From Opisthorchis felineus (Eukaryota > Platyhelminthes > Trematoda > Opisthorchiida > Opisthorchiidae), in NCBI GenBank assembly GCA_004794785.1, contig SJOL01006399.1, forward strand, positions 262,712 to 326,711: a stretch of 64,000 nt of DNA, written 5' to 3'. Positions 13,501 through 25,500 of the stretch are shown in pieces. Numbering within the stretch: the first letter of the stretch is position 1; the number at the start of each line of letters is the position of its first letter. Made by a program: the position numbers and the translations under genes. The notes beneath the pieces were generated by a model that worked only from the letters and a program-made list of their open reading frames with translations, searched no databases and was not told the DNA's origin.

Positions 13501-16500
13501 CTTCACATGCTAGCAGACGTTAGCTGACTGCATTTGTTCACAGTGAAATGCCGCATAATCGAGTACTTGATGAATCAGAATCACTAGAGCAGCACGTGAA
13601 GCTAATCGGGTTAAGGTGTTTTGGATATGTAGTTCGCAGGGCCAACTACCGCCTACCGAAGAGAGCACTGTTTTCAACTCTGAATTCTTGTTGGCGAAAG
13701 GTTCGCATGGGACATAACATGACTTTGCAACGTAAAATGAGGTTGGCTACCGTCAGAGTGCTGTTGGATCTTTGCGCCTTTCTGGTTGGGGTCCGCGTGT
13801 TTTTTTGTACGTGGTTAGGAGCCCCCCAAGATGTAGCACATAACCGTTCCCAATGGAGAGCTTGCTGTCACTCTCTAGTCGAACGACCTAGCTAGTCTAT
13901 TTATCGAGTGGCGTTCATAAAGGACGTTAGGTTAGTTCTACTGATGGCATCTCACCTCAGTGTGATTCTCGGACGCATTTATCTCGCTACTCTTCCGATG
14001 TGCAGTTTTATTCTTTTTTCACAGTGGGATAAGGTTGTTTGTGACACGTCTCGGCCCTTCCCCTTTCCTTCCACTTTTCACTCGACATTCTCATGGTTAT
14101 ATGGCAGTTAAGCACCGGCGTTTATCACTAGTGTGTTGCTATGATTGTTGCTACTGCTAAACAATTATTTGTTGATTCCTATGGCGGCACATATGCTTAG
14201 CACCATAGCAGTTTGTGCAAATTTTACAATTAAGGATGTCCTTCGGAAAGCTCTTCGTGTTCGCGTGGTGTCTGTTGTAACGGCATTCAGCCCATTGGGA
14301 TGGATACTAGTATCACTTGCTGGGGTATGAGGGGTGCCTTATGCATAGGGAATTTCAGTGGTGAAACGTCTCTACTCAAGGGATTTTTCTAGAGGGTCTT
14401 GGGCATATGCATTTTTAACTTTGCGTTGTTACCAACTATTTTCTTTTTTCGCCAGATCCACGTTCATAATTGAATACGTTGGAGAGGTGATTGATTTCGC
14501 AGAGTTTCGTCGTCGAATCAGACGTTACGAGAGGCTTGGCCATGCACACCATTATTTCATGGCCCTGGAATCTGACAGGTTTATTGACGCTGGTGCCAAG
14601 GGAAACTGGGCGCGCTTTGTGAACCACTCTTGTGAGCCAAACTGCGTCACACAGAAGGTGAGTTGTCCCATGTGTGTGCTTATCTTGTCGCTATTTAGAG
14701 TTGTAGGAACTTTGTTCTTGGTCACTTCCCAAAAGAGCGAGGCAATATTTTCCAATCTTTCGACATCTTTGGTGCCAAGGTATTACCAGCTTGTCTGTCA
14801 AGGGTAGAGTGTACAATGCAGTGGTCTGATCTGTCCTACTTTGTGGGTCAGAGATGTAGCTGATGCATGCATTAGGTCTTCGGAGACTCCGCTTGACCGT
14901 CGGTGCCTCCGAAGCATTGCGATTAAGGTGGAGACATCAGGTCAATAATGCTGAGGTTCTTCGGATGGTTTTCAGGAAGTTTCGTTCTCCTTAGATAGAT
15001 TAGCTGGTCACACTACATAGGTTACCCTGGTTAGGCCATCTACTTCGTATGCTAGAGGACCTTTAGCCTCGTACAGCCTTATTCGCCCAGCCCTATATCG
15101 GATGGAGGCAATCCAGGGATGGTGTGTCCATGACTTCGCTACAAAGCATGAAAGTCCTTATCGGTCGATGCAGTCGCATAACTGCGGTCTTCCGGTCCCG
15201 GGGACCGCGGGACGAAGCAAATCAGTGGTTAGTGACCCTGACAGTTACAGCCGTGTCACGCAACCATTAGCGGTCATACATTAAAGTTATCGCCTTCCCT
15301 ACATAACTCTCACTTCCTGCTATGCTGGCCAAATAGGTCAATTTGTCGTCAGTGCACAGATTGGGCGACCCCCTGAAAAGCGTTGCTCTCATTCCTTATT
15401 CTCTTCATCCTCGGTGAATGAAGCTGTAGCAGCTAAAAACACTGCACTTCTGCGCACGGTTTGTAAGCTGAAATAATTGGAGGACTGAAACCAAGGACAT
15501 GAGGCATTCTTAACTTTTTTTATTTTCGTGTACTCGGGCAGTTAAGCATCAGTCTTTACTACTTGTGTATTGCTTTTGGTGATAGGTTCTATTGTTTACT
15601 TTCTTCACCGTTTATAGAGCTTATGGATATTCTCATTTTGTTTGCTTTACAGTGGAGTGTGGACGGTGAGATTCGGATTGGGTTCTTCGCTAGAGAAGAT
15701 ATTGAAGCCGGTGAAGAGGTCACCATTGATTACCAATTCGTCCAATTCGGGTAAGTCAGGATTGCTTCACTGACTGCTTTGGTATGTAAGCATGCTTCCA
15801 TATTTATGGGAGCAGCGACGCCATCCTTGATGAGGGACCAATTAGAAAATGTCGGGCAAAGGGGTGCAGCCAGGCAAAGTGCACCGAGTGTCCATACTAC
15901 GAATAGTCGCGTCACAAGGTAAAGTTCTATTACCTTATGCAATAGGAGTTTGAATAAAATACGCAGTTTCCTGCAGGCGACCAGCATGTCCATATTTATG
16001 GTGGTGACGATGTTGGCTTCCCCTGAGGAAGGACGGGTTAGAAAAGATCGGCTTTAAAAAGGGCACATCGGTTGCCGGAAAATTATTCGATACGTTCGAA
16101 TTAGAGGTAAAGCCTACCGAGAGCCAGATGCGGCTCCAAACGCATCTGCTGTTCGCAGTAGCATCAGGAGTGAGACATTGTGTCTTATTTCCTGGGCTTC
16201 CCGGCTAGGCCAGTCCATCACATCCAAGCAGGTCAGACTGTTGGAGCATTAGCACCGAGCAGGAGGACTGCCTTGCGGGTCAGACTTTTGAGTCACAGGC
16301 TATGAGCAATGACCTTCCGCTTACCACTGACTTGTGAGCCAGACTTGTATCAAAGGCTCAAGGTGGAGTACCTCAACTAAACTCTCTTCCTAGCGGCGGG
16401 CAATCGGGAAGTACCATTTGCTCACAGTTTTTTTCCTCTGATGTTTTTCCAGTCCGTTCTCATTCTATGCGTAAGCTTGACTGGATCATTTGATTGCCAG

Positions 16501-19500
16501 TTCGGCTGCTCATTAACAAACAAAATAATTGCTAAATTCACGAGTTACTTTCTACATAGGGGCTTTCAACGTGTGCACTGTATGTCAAATTGGCAAACAG
16601 GCAATGCTTGACCCAACCAAGGGAAGGGAGAGATATGGGGATCCCACCATGAAGATGAGCCGGACCAGCAGCACCAAAACGTCCGTAACGTCCTTCATAC
16701 CCTTCTGTCAAGTCGTACGAAGATTGGGCGATTTTGATTGAGGCACTAAGACCACCGGGTGTGATTAGAACCTTCCCCCTCTCATATTTTTGGACTCCGA
16801 AACCAACTCTTGCGGGTGAATATAAAATACTTGACTTTACACACACCTACTACTTTCATTTTCAAGGCCCCACTGTAGAACTTTTTTGGTTTCCGCTTTG
16901 GTGGTTGTCCACTCGTTCGTGTGACATCTGTTTCTTCCACTGGATTACCTTAAATTCCGTAAACATATCTACCGAGCTCGAGGTATTTCAGTGACTAAGA
17001 CGCAAACCTAACCGGAAGGAATCTTATATTTCAGAAACCCGTAAAATGATGCGTATGAGCTTGTTGTAATATGGAAGTAACATACTAAAATATTGCCCTG
17101 TAGTTCGGTTAATTGATTTTCCTTACTCCACAGTTTTCTGGAGCTCTCAGGACGCAGAACTGCCGACCAAAACCATGCAGTTTTTATTTGAGCGATTGCA
17201 CCCGAACTTTATCACAGACTTATTGCCTCTACACTCGATTTTTGCCGTTTGGTTCCACAAAGTCAGACAAATTTCCAGTTCGTTACTACTCTTTTGGCTC
17301 ATAAGTGTTACTGATCAATCTTAAAACATCATCGTCAACCTTGAACTGCGAGCCTCATTTTTCATTGATTTTAGCGCTTAGTCGACTCTCTCCCTTTGCT
17401 CAATTTCAGTGCCTCGGAACAGAAGTGCTACTGTGGGAAGCCAACGTGTTCAGGAATAATGGGTTCCACTAGCAAAACTCTCCAAGATAAGGTCCGTCTC
17501 AAGGATACCAGTATGGTAAGTTGATCTGTCGGATGCAAGCTGCTTGTTGACCTAAATTCGGCTAGTGAATGCGCTCGGGCATATAACATTATGGTAATTA
17601 TTTCGTTCTACTGGTGATTTCTAGTGTAATAGTTACGTTCCAAGACGTGCTTATCAGAAATAGACAATTTCTGCGATGTTGAACATTATGGGGTCAACGA
17701 GCACATCAATTCGGCTCCGGGTTGCGGTATCATTCGGTAGATTTGAGTTTGCCAATTCGTGTACTGTACCGTCCTAGTACCCCAGAATTCGTTACTGTTC
17801 GTTTGAAATATGGGGTACTAGTAAGAGCAAGTTACATCCATATATCGGTATGTTCATCCACTCACTCAATCTTACCAGCACGTGTTGTAGCAACTTTTGT
17901 TTTTCCAAGGTCATCCCGTCTTTGAAATTTTGCCCGCTCTACTTGACGCATTCTTCGACTATTCCGGGGTTCATGTCACTCTCAACCCACCTTGTTAGTT
18001 ATGTTACTTCATAAATGCCCTTATATTGCTTTATTGTTTTTACGGTTGTATTTGACAATGCATTCCCCCTTCCACTATACATACATACAATCTGTCGCAG
18101 TATATTCCCCGCTTATGCACCTGCCCAGCCGTGTATAATGGCCCGGAAATCCAAGCTGCTTTCCTTGAATCTTCATAGGGACACTGGAAACCTATACTCC
18201 TTGAAGAAAGACTGCACTTTGAAAGCACAACGAAACAAGAAATCAATTCCAATATATCATTAAGAGTAAATGAAGCGGTTTGATGACAAGAGTATCATCC
18301 GTGTACTCCAGTCCTACCAGTCTTTCACTAAATGTAACTTTGATTCAAAAACCTCAAGACAGCTCAGTTGCTAAGGCGAAAACCTACTAACCGGAAGGCG
18401 TGCAGTTTGAACGAAACCCCGGCATCTCGGCTGATTCTCTCTGAGTTTGGGCAACATGACAGCATCTCAACTCTCATGCCTTCATCGGGCGGCATGGTAG
18501 CTAGGCACCAAAGAGATGTTCATCATCATCATCGAAAGCATGACATCAGTGTTCAACACCGATGCTTCACTGCCGTACAACCATGATTTCTTTGAAGGCT
18601 TTATTGTGAAGAAAAGAATAAAGGTGGACGGGGAAGGGACTTAGTGCTAGCTAACTACAATCATTCCGAGGTGCCTACGCCTCCAGACACTCATTCAGGC
18701 AATCTGGATAGAAACTGACGACAAGAACGCCACTGACATCGGTTGGCAGCCATATCTTGCAGCGTCTCCAACCAGGCGCAGTGAGGATCACGTGGTCTCC
18801 AACCTGGAAGGCGAGCAGCACCCAAGCGTTTCGTAATCTCCTTCATACCCCTCTTCCAGGTTAAGGGTTGGCCACCTCTCTGCTTCCGCCTGTCTGAGTT
18901 GGGCAAAGAAAACAGCACTCTCTTCGGCAAACGATGGTTAGGCATACGCAATACGTGTCCCAACCAACGCAGCTTCTGGTGCTGGACACATTCTTAAATG
19001 GAAGTACCCGTTGCACAACCAAAAACTCGCCTTCTAACTGCCTCGTTACGGATTCGCCGACACCAACCCACACGAGCTATGGTTCTGAGACAACGATTGT
19101 CAAACACCTGAAGACGTCTCAGTTCCGCCGCTCGAACAGGCCAAGTCTCACAACCATACAACAAAACAGCCCGCACTATAGCTTGATACACACGTCCCTT
19201 GAGTTTCAGGGATACACCACTTTGACGCCATAGGTGTCTCAAATGAGCAAACGCGACCCGAGCCCTGCAGATTCGTTCATTGACCTCGTCTGTCACACTA
19301 CCATCAGAACTAATGCAACTTCCCACATACGTAATACACTCCACAACTTCCAGTGCCTCTCCCTGGATTGTAAGTGGCGTGTTCAGTGACTGCATGTCCA
19401 GCAGCATGACCTTACACTTTGTGGGTGCAAAGTGCATACCGAAGGACGGGATGGCGTTGGTCAGTTCATCCAAAAACATCTGCGCCTTCTCCTACTCTTC

Positions 19501-22500
19501 GAAGGCGAGAACGATGTCGTCTGCATATTCCAGATCGACAAGGTTTTCGTCACAGGCTACTTGAACACCAGGGTTTTGGAGACCTTCCAGCGTTCGTCTC
19601 ATTATCTTATCGATCACGAAGTTAAAAAGGAATGGAGAGAGTGGGCATCCCTGACAGACACCACTTTGTGTACGGAAGCTTTTGGAGAGCTCGCCGTATA
19701 CTCTCACACGTCCGGAAGTCTGGAAATACAAGGAGCTTATTATGTTCACGAACCTCCAGGGAATTCCTTGGTGGGCAAGCGTATCAAGAAGAACAGATCG
19801 GTCAACCGAGTCGAATGCACCTTGACAATCCAGGAACACTAGAATTGTGGGTCGCGTATACGTATGGCGTTGATTTAACACCTGACGAAGTGTGAAGATT
19901 TGGTCAACGAAACCCCTACCAATCACTGTACTTTCATCTTGAATTCTTGTTTCTGAGACACAGCACACATCAATGCCAAGCGAGTCCAGTGTGACAGCAG
20001 GAGCAGCTTGTTGTCCTGCTTGCTTCAGAGTGCGGACATTGAAGGCGGCCAGATAAACTGGGTGTCGAGGCTTGAAGATTGTTTTGGAGATACCTGAGGA
20101 TGTCGGCGCCATGTGATGAGCAGATGCTGCACGCAAAACCGATGCAAGACATACGGAGTCAACAGTCCTAAGTGCTGGGCCTACAAGAGTAGAGTTAATA
20201 ATGGGGTGGGGAGAGGGGGAAGAAAAAGTATGTGAAATAGAAAGAAGGGAGGCGTCAGCAGTAGCATGTTTTCGCTTACCCGCCCTGCTGTATGCAACGA
20301 GTAAGGCGACCCGGCTGATGGCACCACGCGACGGCCGATGTGGCATGAGTTTATTGTTAGATGTAGGTATCATGGTTGTACGTGGGCTGGGATACTGTCA
20401 GGGCGCCCACACCTAGACAGGATGACGATTAGGGTCCTCAACCAAAGCCTTAGGCTCAAAAGCCTAACCGCAAGGCAGCGGTGTTTGGCAGGAAATGCAT
20501 ATGTATTGCCATTTCTACGGAACAAGTCGCCATATGTTCCAACCCCCAACCTGGAGGACCAGGAGACTGTGTTCGTCAGACCTCTTACCATTGACCAACC
20601 TGGTATGAGAGACTGTGAGTGTCGCGGGGACACCCCCCAGTATAGTTCAGTGGGTCGCTGAGGTGCGCAAACCGTCACACCACGGTAAGGTCCAGTCTCT
20701 TCGTGACGGTTAGAGATGTTACAGCCAAACGACTTCATTTCCACTATTCTTGCCCCCTTAAAGTGTGCGGTCCATGGTGATGTCGGTGATAATATAATAA
20801 GGCGGGAAACAAATTACGCTTGACGAACTCCCATGGTTGTGCGGAAACTTTTGAACAGTTATGAATCCCTAAACAAGCATTGAGGGAATAAGGAGTACGA
20901 ACATCAAGGAGAGTTGGTCTATCAACCGAATGGAAGGCCGTTATGAAGTGAAAACTGCGATTATTAGTCGACGGCATGCATGGGGCCACTGAAGCGCTCG
21001 ACTTGAGGTGTCAATGAACTACATAACCCTATTAAATTTTCTCTGAGGGCGACTACTGAAACGTGTTTTCATGATCTGATTCCAACCAGGCGTGTGGTCG
21101 ACGTAGGCGGAAACTGGGTCAACCAAGTGCAGCAGAAGAAATCGAGGAATCCCTTCGACCATTGACAATTTCGGAGATATGGAGTTTTCCCATTGAGATG
21201 TTTCCTTGATGAAAGTGTTCATAACACTACATGATGGATTTACTCCATGACAGTACACCCGAATAAGAATGCTTAATGCTGTAGATTCAGATTGCTTAAT
21301 TCAAATTGATTTGCTGGCTATTCTATGAGAACAACGCATGGTTCTAACTTGCTACATCAATGGACTCTTTTTGAATCTACTTCCTTTCGATTTAGCTGAT
21401 AAGTTACCTTTGGAGACGCACATAGTACTATTCGTTGGAACAGTTCCTAATTGGAATAACAATTGGCGGCAATATATTTGAAGACTACGTTCAAGTAACG
21501 CTCGACACAAATATTTATCTAGTCCACAGTGGTTATCTTCCTTTTCGTTGCGAATGGACCTGCCTAGCAGTCTATCACAGTAGCCCGTAGACGAGAAAAA
21601 CACTGACCTAGATGGTGGGGCTGATGAATATTGTTATCGGCAGGTATGGTTCACGTATTCAGGAGCATTATTTCTGAAATCACCAATTCATGATTGTACG
21701 TGGGCTGGGATACTGCCAGGGCACCCAGACCTAGACAGGAGGACGATCAGGGTCCTCGACCCTTGGCTCAAAAGCCCGACCGCAAGGCAGCGGTGTTTGG
21801 CGGGAAACGCGGGTGCATTATCATTTTTATAGAACAACTCGCCACACATGTTCCAACCCCCAACTTGGTTGATCCGGAAACTGTTGGTCAGACCTTTAAC
21901 CACTAAACAACCTTGTATGAGAGACTGATTATCGCTCGGACACCCCCCATTATAGCTCAATGATCGCGGAAACATAAACCGTTACACCACGGTAAGGTCC
22001 AGTCCCTTGGTGGCGGATTACGGAAGAAGCGGGGACTATATCGTACTTTCAAGAAAGCTGATGAAAATACTGAGTATAAATAAAATTTTGTTACCATAGT
22101 GCAGAAGGCGTGTTGTGCTATTCATACTGGTCATTCTCTTAAAAAACACCATCATTGCGAAACGTCTATACACCAGTGAACTAAACTGGTGACAATCAGT
22201 CACCATACAGGGTCTATCTTATTTGCAGTGGAAACAAAAGATGTGGAATTAGCGCCGCAGCCCCCAGTTTAACAAGGTTCACTGATCAGCGACTTCTTCA
22301 AGAAACTAACTGCCGATTAAACATTTGGGTCGGTAAAAAGAAAAGGGATATCATTTTTTTAATTTTGCCTTCGATCTGAAAAAACAGCAAGGTGCTTGAA
22401 TTAAAATCGCATGGAGTCCATCCAAATCTTGCTTCAGTGCATCTGATATCAATCTGTTGAAATTATTATCATAATCAGCGCGATTGCAGCAAATGCTGTC

Positions 22501-25500
22501 CTCAACAAAATAGGCATGGACATTTTTTTACGTCGAAGTTGGTACTCTGCAGACTTCCGGAAAGCATTTTTTGAGAGACTTCAATACAGTAAATAGTCTA
22601 TTGTACATCTGACCAGTGAGTCGAAGAAGTAAAAACTAGATATCCGAAATGACCGTAAACCTCAAATTAGTTGCGTCATCGACGAACGGTGAAAAATGAG
22701 CGGACAGGTTGAGAAATTCGCTTCCTGGTGGAATCATAAGTAATTTTACGGCTATTTGAGTGCCCTCGGTGGTCTTCGTATCAGGTCAAGCCGAACGCTC
22801 CAGCATGCAGCTACGACGCTGTAGCAGTCAGTTGCAGAAATAAATCTATGGCGCAAGCACTTTAGCAAACTTTTGAATGCCCGCGAACAGTAACCAGGGC
22901 ACTTCAAAGAAAAATGAAAATCACTGTACTTTCTTCCGGCTGTCGAAGACACGACAATCATACTCGTATTTGCGGGTTAGAAGAACTACTGAACGCCCCA
23001 GGCATGGTGGAGAACACACTTGATTGACATTATCTGGCAGAGAGGACCAGAACTCAGGGGTACTCTAATCGTTCTGCTATGCAAAGGTAAAGGAAGCAAA
23101 AGTTAACTTGACAACTTCAGGAGTACCACTTTGTTCATTTGTGCGCACGGTCTGCTACTACGAGTCTCCAACCGCTGGACTGCTGGAGTTGTCGAAGTAC
23201 ATGTACATAACCTCAAGGTGGCTCAGTATTTGAGGTGCGAACTTACCCACCGGATTGTCTGTGGTTCCACTCCAATGCCGGCTTCTCGACTACCCCTATC
23301 CAGACTTGGTGAATTGTAATAATGGTAATGCCTCTGCCCACTTCTCGGTCTGACACTCCAAAGCTAGCGTTCTCAGCAAAAGAACCACCAAGGCTGCACA
23401 AAGTGTAGTAAACGCCTAAAACCAGGCCAAAAAACACATGTACAGCGCTTCGTATTCAAAGTGTACGCGACGATAACATTCTGAAAATTCGGACACCTGG
23501 ATGCGCCACCGGTAACCGGTGTACAGCGGATACCGAATTATGATTGGCTGTTGGGTCCACACTTTTGGCCAATCAGAACTCGCTTTGATGCTGAGCCGCC
23601 AAGCGACCCGATCTCCCGGCTAATCATTTGCGGCTTAGGCTTCTTGGCCGTAGCAGCGCCTAACTGCGAGCGGTGAAGCTGTTTTGGTGCGTGATTCTGG
23701 CTAACAGGAGCATGGTAGCATCTCAGCCCTTGTATCATCCGGGTGGCATGGCAGCTAGGCACCGTAAACTGAACGACTATTGTTTTTACTTATTTCACGT
23801 CCTAGAACACCATGGCTTCTGTACTGGTCGGGGCACAAAGAATCTACTGTTTGCTGCATGGTAACTTCAAGAAAGGTCCTGCAATTGCCTCCAGTCTCGG
23901 CATTTCTTCACAGATTTCTAAATGACTTCGCTCAACCGAAATGTACTGTGATCAGTTCCTGACAGGTTTGACTGCCTGTCAGCATTTGAGTCTCATCCGA
24001 TGCCTACGATATGAGATGAAAGCTTTGTATCGGCTTCAGATGGTTTCGAAGTCATCATGAGCGCTTTTCAGCCATTGGCATGTGTTGCTGTCGAGTTGGT
24101 TTACCACCGACTAAAAGAAAGGATCAGAAGGTTGAATTGATCAAAGTCTGGTTATAGAGAGCCCAAAAGCAGGTAAGGCTCGTTCCCGCAAGCTGTTCCG
24201 TTTTCCTATACGAGCCCGACCTAAACTACCATCTGATCTTGGAGTTCGGACCTCAGTGCTGCAACGGTCCCGCGGGTTACAGCGGCTGGAACTCAGTTCC
24301 TCAAGGTTCAGCCCTGCCAAGAAGGTGAATCAGGAGCACCTCGACGAAGAACAGCCAATCCCCGTACTGCGCAAAATCGTGTAACTAGGCGATTTGGAGA
24401 AAGTTTTACTGTCTTCTGCATTAGGAGCGTGAAGTTTATGAGGGGTTTCGTTCAGGTAACCACCATGTTCATATTTATCGCATCAGCCTTGCTGGCTTCC
24501 TCCGAAGAAGGAGGGTTTAGAAACGGTTAACTCTGAAAACCGCACACTCCGATCGCCCAACGGTTGCCCGTGACCGCCGGCGCATTTCTCAGTGCGGTCG
24601 ATATACTTTTAAAACCAGAGTCTGGTGCTGTTCAAAAAGCACCTGCTGTGCGCAGTCGCATCAGGTGTGAGACAGTAATGTTCTACTCCCTGCATCTTCA
24701 CAGCAGACCGGCCCCCTGCAGCCAAGTAGTTTCTGGAAGAGTCCCTCAAGGTAACCGCAACAACCGCTACCTCGCTGTTCAGGTTTGTGAGTCAGGATAG
24801 GGGTACGGTCCCCGAACAAAACCCTACATTATACCACTTCCTTGTGGGTCAGACTTTTGAGTCAACGGCTCAAGGTTGGGTACTTGAATCACACGCCGTT
24901 CTTTGGCTTGGGCGATCGGAATGTATTATAAACTTCGACAAGTTTGATCGAGATGATCCGGCTAGAAAGCTGGGAACGCACAGCCATGTGGATGAAAATT
25001 GCATGGAGGTTACTTGGAAGCGGGTAAAAAAAGCCGTATCCTCAGCTTTCAGAACTGTTTGTCCAAGCCATCCGACTCGACTAAATGAACAGCGGATATC
25101 GCCGAGATCTCCAGATCTTATTGCTACCAGTAGCTAGCGACTATGATGGCGAACACAGATCCCTCAAACGCCTGGTAATCAATAGTTTGGGAATGTTACA
25201 TAGGCTGCGAAGGCCCAGGAGATGGAGAGGGCTTTCGCTGCAGGTAACAGCTGCTCCCCGTTTCAACTGATTCGATCAAACAGCCAAAAGAAGAGGACGG
25301 ACCAGCAGTTAATTCGAAAAACCGTCGTTTTGAGCGATAGCCTGAACACTTTGAAGAGCAGCTCAACTGGCCTTCAACGCAACAACACAATGCAACATCG
25401 ACACCAGCCCATCGTCAACAACAGAAATCCAGGGTGAGATATCACTCATACAACGCGACAAGGCACCCAGCCTGGATGGTCTGCACCCCGCACTCTTCAG

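Larger units (their letters stand above)
18521..20711 (-). mobile_element. LINE-B insertion with both ends, internally deleted, with 9-bp target duplication
   Basis: The element is oriented on the minus strand. Its 5' leader (20711 to 20374) matches four other leader copies. It is followed by one reading frame (20373 to 18691), a 3' UTR with AATAAA-like CAATAAAG, and a GATGATGATGATG tail at 18521-18533. AGAGATGTT occurs immediately on both sides (18512-18520 and 20712-20720). The SINE sequence runs continuously across the gap once the LINE is removed. Length is 2.19 kb, against about 3.57 kb for the copy at 59.7 kb. Confidence 0.88.
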
